Shown piece after piece: positions 11,294 to 24,296 of a DNA stretch of 64,000 nucleotides (position 1 is its first letter; the number at the start of each line of letters is the position of its first letter). The notes under the pieces were generated by a model. It saw only the letters and a list, made by a program, of their open reading frames with translations, made no database searches and had not been told where the DNA came from. The DNA comes from Stachybotrys elegans (Eukaryota > Ascomycota > Sordariomycetes > Hypocreales > Stachybotryaceae): assembly GCA_020746835.1 (NCBI GenBank), contig JAGPNK010000016.1, forward strand, positions 372,001 through 436,000. The letters run 5' to 3'. Both the position numbers and the translations under genes were made by a program.

Positions 11294-13183
11294 CTACTTA
11301 CATTGGTTGTACATGCCCTGGCTCTGCTGAGCATAGGGAGAGTGTGGCTGGTAGTTGGGGTACATATGGCTGGTGTTATAGTCGGACAGCTGCTGCTGAG
11401 ACACAGCAGCCGAAGGAGGAGCAGGATACTGCGTCGGCTGGTAGCCGATAGGAGGAAGAACTGGTCGGCTGCCAGGATAGCTCGAGGTGGAAGTGCCATC
11501 AGGGTTCTGAGGGTCTGCGCCGTTCTGGGCCGCGGCGGCGGCTGCCTGACGCTGGCGCTCCTCCTCAGCCTTCCTGTTGGCCTCTTCCTCCTTCTTCCTC
11601 TGCTTCCATTCCTTGCGGATTTCCTTGAACTCTATGCGGGCCAGAAGTTAGCCATCATGCTTGCATGGCCAGCAAGTACCGAGTGTTTCTGATGAAAGCT
11701 TTCGGCCAGCCTCCAAATCGGAGAAAATTCCAGATCCGGGCAAGGACCGAGAGGGAGAGGGAGAGGGAAACGGCGATAAGAAATATGTTGTTTGTGTATA
11801 TGCACAGCCCCAGCCACTGTCGGTGGCATGACAACGCTGTTGTCGGGACATGATTTCGATTTCCAAAGTGTGGGGGTTGGGGTAATATGCGAGTCGGGGG
11901 CCGCCGCCACGTACCTTCAGGTGTTCGCTTCTGTCCGTGCGACTGCATCGTGACATGGGCATTGAGATGGTTAAGGGTGCCGTACGCCTTCTCGCAGCCG
12001 TTCCAGCCACACTTGTACATTCGCTCGATCTCCTCATAACGTCGACGAGGTCGCTTGTGCTGCTGTGCTCCAGGAATGGGAACAAAAGAGTAGACCTATG
12101 CCACTTGTGTTAGCGATCCATGTTGTTGGGATTTCGATCCTCCGTTTTGGCGCCAGTCCAAGGCGCTGGCGAGGCAAGGTTAGGGCCCGAGGTGGGCTGG
12201 AGTTGGGCCGTCGCGCGGTTGAAGCCTTAGCCGGGCGCCGTCGAGTTGGCGACGCGCTCCAAACCAGACAGTCGCAACGACCAAAAAAAAGCCCCCGCCC
12301 ATTGGGCCCTTACTTCCCGCGTCGCGCGAAAACCACACGCGTATTATGCGTTCGTGAGGCTCGGAGGGAAATAGGAAGAGAGGGGGAGCGCGCGAGCGAG
12401 AGGACGCAGAAGGAGGGAGGGAGAGAATGTTTGTAGCCTTACCTGAGCAGATCGCTGCTGAGGCTGCGCAGAGCTCGCTTGTTGCGCGTAGACGGGGTGG
12501 CCAGGTCCCATAGCAGGCGCGCCATGCTGGCCGTAACCTCCCCAATCTGGTCTCGGCTGGGCATACATGCCGCTGCTTGGATGAGAGTATGTATGTGTCA
12601 TGTCTGGGTTCGGTGCATAAGGTGATTGCTGCGGGTAAGGATAGGTTGGGCTCGGAGCTGCAATGGACGGATCTATAGGTAAATCGTTGTCAGACTTGGC
12701 CGCGTGGGTTTGATGGTTTCGCCCATCCTGCTGGGGCATTGACGGACTGTTTGGTTGCTGCGCCATACCTCCGCTGCTGGCCGCGGCGTTGCTGGCAGGA
12801 TGGTATGAACGCTGGATGTGCTCTGGGAAAGATCCTGACCGAGCCGTCTGGGAGTAGACGCCGTACTCGGACGTGGGAGTAGCCGACGTGGAGTAATTGA
12901 CCTCTTGCTTCACCGGGTATTGAGCAGCAGACGCGTGATCTGCCGTCGAGCCTTCAGAATGGTTGTCGCCGAAGTTGCTAGGATAGGGCGAAGGCAAACC
13001 TGACTGCGAGTACTCGGGGGCACTTCGTTCCATAGAGTCGAGAAGTTTGTCAAGGTTTGCGTCGGTGCCCGGTACTCGAGTGCAGGGGGAGCGCGGAGGT
13101 GAAGAGAAGGAGAAGGAGGATGCAGATGTTGTTGGAGTGTGGTCAACGAAAGCGTGATGCTGTTGCGTTGGGTCCAAGAACAT
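11227..13183 (-). CDS. con7: Con7-like C2H2 transcription factor
   Basis: Nuclear C2H2 zinc-finger regulator. In Magnaporthe, Con7p is needed for conidial morphology and infection structures. Exons are 13183-12443, 12095-11915 and 11631-11302, with the stop completed at 11228-11227; about 417 residues. Exon 1 encodes a long disordered Gln/Ser/Pro/Tyr-rich region beginning MFLDPTQQHHAFVD. Exon 2 starts VYSFVPIPGAQQHKRPRRRYEE and holds one finger, CGWNGC then 12 residues, H, VTMQS, H. Exon 3 starts EFKEIRKEWKQRKKEEE, a charged helix directly after the finger and a signature of this family, then a Pro/Tyr/Gln-rich tail ending QSQGMYNQ. Introns 1 and 2 are 347 and 283 bases, far longer than others in the window. 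Without the last splice the frame stops after two further codons (stop 11294-11296), so the protein end is nearly fixed either way. The start is the first ATG giving a family-like N-terminus. Confidence 0.85.
11229..11301 (-). other. con7 terminal intron that splits the stop codon
   Basis: On the minus strand CCAAT|GTAAGT lies at 11301 and TACTAACTGCAG|AG ends at 11229, with a perfect TACTAAC branch site. Joining T (11302) to AG (11228-11227) makes TAG. Confidence 0.6.
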
Positions 13184-15211
13184 GCTACGGCTCCACGGCA
13201 GCCAGAGGAGGAGGGTGAGGTCAAGTAGGAATTGGAGAAGCGCAACAGGTCTGGCTTAGCTCCCAGGTCCGTGTCAAGGGTCGTCCGTCCTTGAGTCGTC
13301 CGGCGGCGGCGGTAAGGGTAGTGCGAGATGGGTGGGAGGAAAGGGGAGGGGGGGGGAGGGGGGTAGAGGAAGATAGAGGCAGCAGGAGGGAGGTCGGCGG
13401 TAGTAGTAGTAGTAGTGGCAATCGATATGCAAGACGGCCAAGAGGTAAGGTGATGGCAATGGGGGAGGAGATATCCGATGGCTGGGACGGTCGCAAAAGA
13501 AACTCGCAGCGGTGTCCGGCAGTATATGGGTGTTAGCAACGGCAGCAAATGCGCCGTTCGCAGATCCAAAGAGTTGGCGTATGGCTAGGCCGCGATGACA
13601 CCAGGAACTAGGCCGAGTCCTTGGGCGCGGATCTCGCTAGACGGCTGGGCAAGGATGATGTGCACGTCGGGGCACGATCACAAGCAGGTCGTGGGGTGGT
13701 CCAGGAGACTAGAGGTCGCTGGTACAGATTTGGGGGAGGGCGACTAATATAGCGGCTATAGCTTTTGGGGGTGGGAGGATGCCAGTTCCAACAGAGTATA
13801 GCGCCCAAGCTTTGGAGATGAGAGGCGGCGATGAGAAAGGAGGGTGGCGTGCGTGGTGTCTGGAGCAAGCCAGCAAGCCAGCCAGTAGTCCTGGCGTGTG
13901 ATGGAGTGACGGTTGTGGACGCGCTAAACAGCGGCTTGAAGGTTCTTGGTTCTTGACTCGAGCAAAGAACGAATGCAGACAGGGCAGGCCAGTCAGAAGC
14001 CGGTCGGAAACCAGTCAGTCGGCCAGTCCAGTTCAGGTCAGACCAGGTGGTGCGTCGTGTCTGTTCGTCGGGTCCAGCAAGGTCCAAGTCTAGCAGCAGA
14101 CACAAGCTTGGTGTCTACCAGGCTGGAAGCGGAAGAGAAGTGGAGGGTCGTGGAGGAGGAGGAGGAGTAGAAGAAAATAGAGGCGTGGTCGAGTAAGGGT
14201 CGAGTAGAAAAAGTCAGGTGCACACAGCTGCGTTCGAGCCTTCTGTTTCCTCTCTTCTCTCTTCTTCTTTTCTTTTCCTTGTCGGTTTTGACAGAGGAAG
14301 GGAGCAATCGGGTAAGGTGTGGGATCCAGGAATATTTAATATCAGCCCCAAGCACAGAGACGAGAAGAAAAAAATGAAATGGATGATGGGGTATGAACAG
14401 AATAGAACGAATGTGCTCCGCAGCTGGCTGGGCGTGGCAGCCCTGTCCTGTCCTGTCTTTGTCCCTCTACGGATACGTACACCGTACAGTGCAAGAGGGG
14501 GGGGATCCAGAGGGAGCAGATGCACGAGGGCGACAAGAGAGAGAGGGTGCAATGGAGGAAAGTGGAAGGAGGTGTGGGGATAGAAACCAAGTACTTGGTA
14601 CCCAGTAAGGTAGGTAGCCACCTGGACTCGACTCAAGCTGTCGGGTGGGCTATACGGGAGTCGCTGGTGGCCTGTAGGCGGACTGTGGCGGCCAGTCAGT
14701 CTCCTCTCCTCCTTCTCTCTCCCACACACAGCTCTATGAATGCGGGTGTGTCTCTGTCTGTGTGTCTGTGTGTCCGTGTCCGTGTCCCTGTGTGCACCAG
14801 CGGTGGCCTGTGGATTCTGGGATGTGGGTGGATTCGATGCTCGCTGGCCGGTACTGGTTGGGCTGGGGAGATGGAGGGATGATGGATGAATGGGGGGGAG
14901 GGAGGAGGAGTGAGAGAGGGAAGGACCAGACCCAGGGCTATGGGTTTTTCTTGCGCTTATCTTAGTACATACTTAGTTATCGAAACATAGGGCAGGCATA
15001 ATGCCAGCCAGGCTGTGAATACCTGCTAAGGTACCAAGGCATGCACAGTACAATCAGGCAGCCTGAGGTACCTCGATACCTAAGGCGTAGGCGTGTGGGA
15101 GAGTGGGGTGGATGGGAGGGTGTGCCCATAGGTAGGCCAGAGCTATGTGCTATGTCTGCCCGCAATTTCACACGATGGAGGTGAATCGAAAATGAGAGGC
15201 GAGAAAACAGA

Positions 15212-15267
15212 GCATGTGTGTGCATGTACTTGTCGGCGCATATGCGTATGCATGCGTACGTGCATGT
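15212..15267. repeat. Alternating purine-pyrimidine tracts (possible Z-DNA)
   Basis: Positions 15212-15229 and 15236-15267 alternate strictly between purine and pyrimidine (GCATGTGTGTGCATGTAC, then GCGCATATGCGTATGCATGC and on). Such tracts can adopt left-handed DNA under supercoiling. Confidence 0.6.
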
Positions 15268-18200
15268 TTGTGTGTACGGGTACAATTGGTGTTGGGAGCG
15301 GATGCGGACGGCAGGTGCGAGCAACGGAAGAAAAAAGCTGCTTGCAAAGCTGTCCGGCCAGCCAGCATTAACATAACGTAAGGCAGGCATTGGATCCGTA
15401 GGTGCCAACTTGTGTCAGGTCAGCCTCAACAGATGCATGCAAAATACTGATACTACTGTACTACATGCATCAACCGACGCCCAACGGCACTCAATGCGTA
15501 TCCCGTCCTGTTCCTCGACCTCGACCGCCTCGACCCAGAGATACGGCCTCGTACTTTCCGGCCCTGCTTATCCCTGCTATGCACGCTGCATTAATACTGC
15601 ACTGCACGTAGTGCACTGGCTGCACACTGCGAGGTCGATCGAAGCGTTCCCCACGTCACCTGGTCAGTGCCGAATGTCCCGCTGACTCGCGGCTCAGGCG
15701 AAGGTCACCGCCCCGTACTGTGTGCAAGGGGCGGCGGGCTGTGGGCGGACTGTCCATGCTGAATGCGGTGAGAGCAGAGAGGAGAAGGAGGAGCGACGAG
15801 GGGGGGAGGGGGTGGTTTGTCACAGAGGCAAAAAGAAATAATAATAATAAAAACGGGGGGGCGAAATTTGGGTACTCCGTACACGCGGGTGGGATGAGGC
15901 GGGATCAAAACATAACATGATATCGCGTGCTGGATGTGCTGATTTCAGGACCCAGAGGCGAGGAGATGTCCATGTCTTCCTTCGCCTATTGCCTTGCCCA
16001 CACCCAATATCCAAGGGTGCTCTCCACCCCCTGTCGACCAATACGTCGAGTCCCGGGATCCTGGCCGCTTTCAGCAGGCTCAAAGACAAGGTTGTCGGGT
16101 TGTAGAGGCCGAAGACGAAGGACGACGCAGCTTCTGGTGGCGGAAGGCCAACCGGAATCATGGCGATGGAACACAGGCAGCAACCTGTCCGGAGTCGGCG
16201 ACAGCCGTCAGCCGTTCGTGTGATGCAATACGTCGCAATCAGACAATCAGACGTACGTAATCACTTCCGAGTACGAGTCGACGCCTACCTACCCTCTTGC
16301 CTCTGCACATGCGGGTTGGCAGGGAGGAACATGTACATACACCAGCGTGCCGTCTGATGGGATGGGATGGATGGGTGTGGCCTCGACGTCGATGGATGGA
16401 CCGACGGATGGGCGTGTGATGGCTGGCTTCTGTCGGTCATGCACCGAGATCTCGACGATGTCTGTGAGATGAGGAGCGACGCACGACTAGGGCCACCCAC
16501 ACCGCGCGCCACAAGAGCAGCAGAACGTGCGTGCGCTCTTCACTCTCCCACTCAAGAGAGAACGAGCTTCCCTGGTTGGCTCGCGGCAAGAGCTATGTCT
16601 GCCGCTAAAACACACGATACCTAGATACTAGCAATCCGAGCTGAGGTTTTGGTGGGATGGGATTGGACACATAGATTGAACATGACATCGGTTTGGGCTG
16701 GGGGAGTGGATGGGGTGAGATTGGAGATTGACATCGTCTCAGGCCCTCTGGTCAATGGGGGGAGAGGCCACTGGAATGCCCAGCTATCGGATGGCAACGC
16801 CAAATGCAGCATCCAGAGGAAGAGGAAATAATAAGAGAAGGAACACAGTACACCAGCAGCGCGCACGGTGCGTGAATTGGATGTGGTGTCCGAAGCGCGA
16901 CAGATCTGCGGGCCTCTCCCAGACAAAGTCCAATCAAGACAAAGTGGCTTGCTCCGCAACGCTGAGCTGAGCAGGGGGGTGTGCCCGAAAGGCCTGTCGG
17001 TAGGCTGAGACTGGCCATGTCACCGAGTCCAGCTTCTCGACAGGCTTGCCTTGGCTTGCCTTGTCATGCTCTGCACTTGACCTGTCGGCTTGCGACTGAC
17101 AATGACAACGACTCGAGCGGGAGGGGTGAAGGGGGCTGGGACAAGGAGGAGGTCTGGGTCTCCGATGTCGTCCCTTGACCCTGCTGCCTTGCCGTGTTGT
17201 TTTCGAGACGAGGAGACAGCCCTGGGTATGGATCAGGCATGTTGTTGCATATCGTGCCAGGCGCGTGCTCCGCCGTAAATTATGGAATGGACTCTCCATC
17301 CTGGAAGCAAAAGGTCCCCTTGCCGTTTGCATAGCGACGGGCAGGAATGCCCCGGATCTGGTAGGATGTTGCCATCGAGGCCGCCACCGGACATCGACGT
17401 TTGAGCGCGGAGAAAGCCGTGTCGAGTAGATGAGCCTGCACAATGGATGATGTAGTTGTATGTTGGCGATGCCAGCCGAATGGCAGTGCAGCATGGCAGA
17501 TGCCGGGCTCGGCACGATCGCGCGGCAAGGCAAACATCAGCGCCGTAGGCGTGCATATCTGAGGGCCTTGGTCCAGGGCTTCAACCGTGGCCGGATGCGT
17601 GCCCAGAGCTGTAGTCTTCTGCTAAGGAGCCCAGCAGGGCGGTTCCTAGGACGCGCTAGTCGCACTTCCACGCGACCGTGCCAGCCTCGAGAGGTAAAAT
17701 ATTCTCCGCTTGCAACAGCCCGCGCGTGGTGTAACAACTACCAGGATCTCCCACCATGGCCAACCGAAGGATCGAGACCCAGAAAGGCCTTGCCTAGTTA
17801 GCTGGAAATAGAAACGCACCACCTAGCATCATGACCATCTTCTGTAGCATCGTATATCTGGGGGCCAAGCCTCGATGCAGTGTATGAACTCTGCGTTTCC
17901 GAACCGCAATATCCTTGAGGCATCATCCGACAAGTTGGTCCTCAGAGACAGGCCCTGGGAAATGTCCAATGCCGCGCTGCCCGGGCATGCAGGGGGCGAT
18001 GCGCCCAGGCCTCAGCAATAAATCTTGCCCTGGACAGCATGCCGAATTTGGATGAGGGTAGCCATATCCTGGTCGAGCGTCCCTGACCATTGACAGGCCA
18101 GGCCAAAGACTCCTGGGCCGTGACTCCCTGCTGTGCTTGGCATCAAGAGACCAAAGCGTCCGATTGAAACCTGGGTGAGAGAAATGAGAAACACTGACGT

Positions 18201-18632
18201 AGGGAGCCTGGCAGAACTCGACGTCGACAGGTTCTAGATGCGCCAGGGGGGGGGAGGGGGGTGGTTGGCATCAATGTGACCTCCAAAGGAGCGTTGTAAT
18301 GATCAGCAGATATACCGAGGCTTCTATATTCGGCGCAGAATGGCGTACTGGCGGTGAGCGATATTGGTTTTATTGACTCATGTATAGGGTCGATGCGTTC
18401 TTCGCACATATGGCACCGTGCTGATTGGGATGGATGCGTCAACGACTCTGCAGCTTGATGAAGGGGGGATGAAAGATGCTCCCTCTTTGAAGGCACTCGC
18501 TGCATCTTGGTTGATGCGTACATACTGTAGGTAACCTGTACGTACATAGTATGCATGGTTTAATTGAGGCAGGCGGTGGTTACCCGCTGGTCCTTGTTGT
18601 GGTCGGGTAGGGCAGGCTAGACCGCCTTGCTG

Positions 18633-18691
18633 CCTTCCTTCCTTCCTTCCTTCCTTCTTCCTTCCTTCCTTCTTTCTTCCCTTCCTTCTTC
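18633..18691. repeat. Polypyrimidine (CCTT)n tract
   Basis: About 59 bases of imperfect CCTT/TTCC units on the plus strand. Confidence 0.85.
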
Positions 18692-21600
18692 CATCCCATT
18701 ATTAGTTTCGCTTTGGCCCCCAACAAAGCATGAAGATTTGAATGCTTGTTTTATAGCCTCCCCTCCCTACATTTGGTGCCGAAGCTCGAATTGCTTTTTC
18801 CTGGGCCTAGCTTGAGCGATGCATCCCATATTAAAAAGACCCTGCCGCAGGCTAAGGCACGCTTGCCGTAAATCTCCAACCAGGGACCTGTGCTTCATAA
18901 AGATAGGTACATACATACATAGCTGGGATCTGCCGCCAACCAGCCACACGGGCTAAAGGAGGGAGGAGGGCAGGTGGTCCCTGTCCTTGCTCGACTGTCC
19001 TTGGCCTTGGCCTTGGACCATCGGGCGTCCACCAGCTGTACGGCCCGTCGCCGGAGCTCTGGCTTTGAACCCAGCGGCCCGCGATACGGTCTATTTGGCT
19101 CAGTCTCGGACCACGCTTCTGTTTACGGTCCGGTCCAGCACGATGCGCCTTCAGCTCGTTTATTGCACACTCCTGGTGCTGCGTAGCCGGCCTTGTCAAC
19201 TAGATCCGGCCAGGGAGCCGCGTAACGTAGTGTGGCATCTGCCCCCCTTACGCTGCTCACTCCGGATTGTTATGAAATTGACAACACATACGTCATTGTC
19301 AACGAATGCGGTGCATTCCCATCCTGTCAAGGCGGACGGCCCGAATGGACGGGAATGCGTGGTCAACCTTAACCAGAGAGGAAATATCAGCCAACGTACT
19401 GTGTGCCACGTGTACTGTACGATAAATCTCAATGCCTCAAAATACAACAGTCTCTAAGACACGCATTAGTAGGTATCCCCAAGTGAAGATGCTGCAGTAT
19501 AGGTTAGGCATGCAATGGGCTCTGTGAAAGGTGAAAGCCAATGGTTACAAGGGTGGTTGGCAGCTGTCGGATGGATCAGGTAGCGCTTGCCCACGCAGCG
19601 CCATGATTGGCTATAATAGTTCCTTGCCCCATGCCTTGTTTGCTCTGAAGGCCTGAGGGTCTCACCGCTTGGCAGGGTACATGCTCCTTACCACCCTGAG
19701 CACTTTCCCATCCCACCTTGCCACCACTTCTCAGGTACGTACCCAGGCACTGTCCATCTCAGGCAGATGCTGGGAGGTACGACCCCGGTAGCCTGGTTAT
19801 GGTAGGCCAGGAGCTGGCTACGCCGCCAGTGATCTGAAAAGATATCCGCCCTCCGCCAGTACCGCCCACCCCATCATACATGGCATCATCTTAGCGGATC
19901 AAGCCAGACCCAGATTGCTGGGAGAGACTATCGCCTGGTGCGTTCTATAATATCTCCCGAGAGCCTCAAGCAACGACAAGGCATGTTTCCACGTCGCCAG
20001 TGCGGTCAGCACAGCCAGCACGGCCTCCAGGCCACCAATCTGCTCGCCGGTTTGTCGTCAGCTTGCCACGCACCACTCGCCTCAATCAAACCACGCCTGG
20101 TACCTCCTCTCCTCTCCCTCTTCTGGGCCTGGACCTGGACCTGGACCGGGAACCTCCGGCTCGCATATCTGGCTCTCCAGACCGCCCCCTACCGAGGAGA
20201 TGCTGTTCGGAGGCATGCTTCCCTTCATCCGTACCCGATGATTGGTCCGACATCCTCTCCCCTCAACACGCGACATTACAAGGGAACCACGGCATTCTCG
20301 ACCCTCCATCTGCGCATCCTCCCATTCGTGTCGTGTACTCCGTCCATGACAGGGCATACGAGACGCCACAAGAAAAAAACCGCATACACCAGGTAGCAGA
20401 CGAGAAACAATGAAAACCCACACAGGTCCGGACGGGGATGGCGGGGATGATGCATTGATGGATGGAGTGCATGGGTCATGAGTCACCCGACTAGTCTGGG
20501 TTTTCTCTTTTTGATCTGACTGCAGCATTCAGACAGTGTGGTGGCCTTTGCCGCTGGCTACCAAGCTGGCAAGCAAGCAAGCAAGCATGGCTCGTCACAC
20601 ACATGCACACCCACGACCACATCACACACACTTCGAAACGGGCTCGACCAAAGGATCCACGTGTGTTCTTCTCCCCCTCCCCCGGCACCATGTTCTGCAA
20701 GACAACCCAGGCTGCTCTCACGTGGAGTACCCACTGATGTGCAGCGCATATCGATGCTAGGCTCAGCTTGGGGCCAACCTTAGGGCCAGCTTGAGGTTGG
20801 TGGCTGACTCTGGCAGCTTGCGAAATCAAGACTGTACGAATCCTTCAAAACAGCATGATGCTCTTGTTGGTCCGACACTCGGATGGGAAGGAAATAAGAT
20901 TCGCGGGATGGTGCTCTCAGAATGAAAGCTTGCCATGCCACATCATGTTCTGGCAGGCATACCCACACCTCCTCAACGTCTGAGAGGCAAATGACATGCC
21001 GTGTATGCCGTGGCCGACGCACACCGCAAAATCACAATTCGGTCATGGATTCCCCACCCGACAAAGTCTGTCTTCTGATTGCCCATCTGGCCCGAGACAG
21101 ACGACCAAAAGCCATTACGCAGCATGCCCCTTTGCATAAGCATGGAAGGTGCCGATTGTGGAGGAGGCATTGAGGTTTTTACTCGAACCGACCCTGCCGT
21201 CGCCAATTGCCTGCCTAGGAGGCAAACGGTTGTGGTGGCTATAGCCTTCTCTGACGAGACTGGTGTCAGCCATACTGGCAGTGGGGACAGGCTGAAAGTG
21301 CAAAGGGGTCTGCAAGCCGTCGCTTACGTACGGAATCCACGCGCAGTCCGACTGTCCACCTTTCCTCGTATGTACAGTACATGTCGCCAAACCACCCTTG
21401 AGCCTGGCTGCCGATCGATTCGCCTATCTATATTTTCTGTGGCTGGCCTTGCCTCATGCAGCTATAGCAAGTTGTCGTTCTCGCAAAACTGCCAATATCT
21501 TAGCTGCAGCCAAGGAAGTGGTAATCTACTTTGTATGTATCTGTCTGCGTGGAGTCCCGACTGACCAGGATAACGTGCTCTGCCAGCGAGGGATTGCCTG

Positions 21601-21770
21601 CTTCCACAGTACGCGGCCGAGTCTCGGCAGTGGCTCGGATTCTCGATATTGACCATCTTCGAGGATATACGAACCTTAGCCAGCAGTGACCAAGAATCGG
21701 CCGCCGGAATGTCATGGCAAAGTTTGTGAGCGTAAGGTAAGCTCCAGGAAGCCCACACCACAGGAGGGGT

Positions 21771-22181
21771 ATGCAAGCCAGTCCCCTCTTGCCCACCCTT
21801 GTCTTAAGGGTGGATAATTTCGCCCAAGGGACCCATACCTCACTCGACAAGGACCTCCACAGTAGCAATGACACTGTGCTTCAAATCTCGGGACAGAAGA
21901 GGGGGAGCATGGGGATCAATTGCATCTACACACCACTCGACCGCTACGCAGTTCTTTCGGGAGAAATTGTGGACGTCATAGCGCGCACGATGGGCGCCCA
22001 GAACATTTCACCTTCACGGCAAAGTGGAGAATATAAGTGCATGATCTACGAAGCCTACGATCTGGACGACAGCGCACAGTTGAGAAGTCAGGCAATACGA
22101 ACCCGACGCGACATGGCTCCCATTGTACTGGGTGTTGAACCTGGAGCTGCACATCAACAAAGGATCAAACACATGAACTGA
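21771..22181 (+). CDS. Possible small ORF, 136 aa, not recognised
   Basis: The ORF runs from ATG 21771 to a TGA at 22179-22181. Its second half (from about MGINCIYTPLDRYAVLSGE) has a more balanced amino-acid composition than the other frames in this gene-free stretch. There is no recognisable domain, signal peptide or intron structure, and the start context (GGGGTATG) is poor. It may be chance or a decayed gene. Confidence 0.15.
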   Translation: MQASPLLPTLVLRVDNFAQGTHTSLDKDLHSSNDTVLQISGQKRGSMGINCIYTPLDRYAVLSGEIVDVIARTMGAQNISPSRQSGEYKCMIYEAYDLDDSAQLRSQAIRTRRDMAPIVLGVEPGAAHQQRIKHMN

Positions 22182-24278
22182 ATCAGCTCTGGCCAGAAGT
22201 AGAAGTGATGGGCGATTCCAGAACGCACGGCTGGGCCTGGAGGAAACAACCTAGGCTGGAAAGGGTCAAGGCCGTGGTGCAGTCCATCTCTACGGTGCTG
22301 GGCCCAGGAGAACGGATCTCACATTTGAATGCGGCCTAGAGGACTTCTGCTGCCGGTTTAGCGGCCATGGATCAGTGCCGCACTTGATCCTACCCAAGAT
22401 TGGTGGTGGTCAAATACGGAGATATCACCAAACTGCTACATTTCGTGGTGGCTAGGGCGAGATGAAGAAGGAGCCCATTCAGATGGCCTCAAAAGTCGGG
22501 CGAGCCAGGTGTTCCGGGAGTGGAGTGACTCGACGAGCCCCAACTACTTCTCCGACTGCTCATGTTGACGCATCCCTGGCACAAACGTCCTTACCTTGGT
22601 CTTGGGAGATTGCTCTGGTGCTCCATTTTCCTGATCCTGCAGTACATGGCTCTCCACAGCAAGGGCCCCCTGACTCAGCCAATTCCAGAACCCTGGCCAG
22701 GACAAATTTATTCGAGAGCTTGGTCAAGAGGTGACAAGGTTCACAGGCCTAATTCTACCCAACACCCTGTCAAGGCCAAAGGGGGTACGGAAACATGGGG
22801 ACATCATTTTATACCATCTGGAATTGCGTTTTATTCACAGCGCATATCTCGAAGAAGGCGATTGGAATACAACGTACTGCAGTATCTTGCGGCCTACAAT
22901 CGCCGTTATTGTGGCTGCCAGGGGAGAAGAAAAGGCGGCGACAATGCGTTGGCGAACCAAGAAACCACTGACTCATATGCCGCTTCTATCCATGGACTGG
23001 CGGAGGGCGAGCGTGACACCTGCAACTGCCCCTCGTGATGTATGACGAGTTCCCTTGATCCCTTTGCGAGACAACTGCCGTGAGTGCAGATACAAGCCTG
23101 GGATGCTGCCAAGCTTGCAATCTCCACATGAGAGAGCCCGCGACGCTCAATTCATCAACATTATGCCCGATCCTTAGCGCAGGAGGGCAACAGACACTCG
23201 TGGTTACCAGGGGTTGCCAATTATACATGCGTATTGAATGTGATAGTCCGATCGTAGGACTGCCGATGGGAGTGCCTGGGTTGATACACGAACCATGGAC
23301 CATGGACCATGAACCGTGAGCCACAACCACGAATCGCGAGCCAGCGGCAGTAGCGCGTTATTGTTTTACTTCGGCTGGGTGGACTATGCAGGGTGTGGGA
23401 TGCTACCATCTGTCCGCGCCATGAATCGCTGGCAAGCCAACTGATGACGATCAGGAACATGGCCATCCAAATCAGATGGTCGGGGCGTTTGTCCGCCTGC
23501 GGATGCTAACATTAGAGATAAGGGGTCCCGGAAGCCATACCATGACCTGCTTCAACGGCGGACTAACTACTGACCTAGCATGGAACACAGCCTTGTGGAA
23601 TTATGCTGACATTGTCGCGCCGTCGAGCCATTAGACCGCATCATTATCTAGGGAACAAGCTACTGCGACGCGCTGGGCCAGTGGTTTGGAGTCGCTGCGG
23701 ACGCTCACCAGGCACTAGGAGAAACCATTTCTCCCCGTCTCTGTTCAAAGAGGCTCTAACTTTCTGAAGGCCTGTTCGGCAAGCCAGCGCCGAGTCCAGC
23801 GTCGATCTTCCGAAGCCATGGCTGGCGGCGAGGAGATGTAGCCTCAGTGTCTCTGGCACTTGGCCACGGCACTGATCGCCATGGTGGGTTGCGTTTCCCC
23901 TGGTGCTAGGGGTTCAAACAAAGAGAGATCCACGAAATATACGCTGCGAAACAAGACGCTGGAGCACAGACATGGATCGACCCCATCTACATAGAAGGGA
24001 CAGGCAATGGACTGCGAACGGACCGATTGCAGCGCTGCAGCAATGCCAGAGCAGATGCTTGAACGTTCCCAGTAAACCACCAGCATCATGACAGAAGTGC
24101 AATCGAGGCTGAAAGCAGAAAATGGGGGGGCTGTCGCTTGAGCTAACCCAACGCGGGGAGGTCGCTTAGCATGCGAAACCAAGCCTGCATCATCTTGACC
24201 TCGCATGAGCTGCCATGCGCTCTGCGCGCGGTCGAGGCAAAGCTTTGGCCAGCTGCCGTGCTGGTTCGGCGTGTTTGT

Positions 24279-24296
24279 CCCCCCCCCCCCCCCCCC
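24279..24296. repeat. Poly-C tract (C18)
   Basis: Eighteen consecutive C on the plus strand. A second run, C15, lies at 25765-25779. Long C runs are rare in ordinary unique sequence and prone to length change. Confidence 0.95.

Noticed and set aside
13184..14730. Ser/Pro/His-rich ORFs upstream of con7 (for example 12910-13569 and 14214-14729)
   Set aside because: They follow purine/pyrimidine-biased DNA and have simple-repeat composition without domain signals. They are more likely leader and promoter.
19060..19085. tRNA B-box-like sequence (GGGTTCAAAGCC on the minus strand)
   Set aside because: It does not fit the B-box consensus at the eighth to ninth positions, and no acceptor stem or A box surrounds it.
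20128..20155. GGACCT/CCTGGA short tandem array
   Set aside because: Only about four hexamer units, with no spacers or conserved repeats as in a CRISPR array. Ordinary minisatellite.
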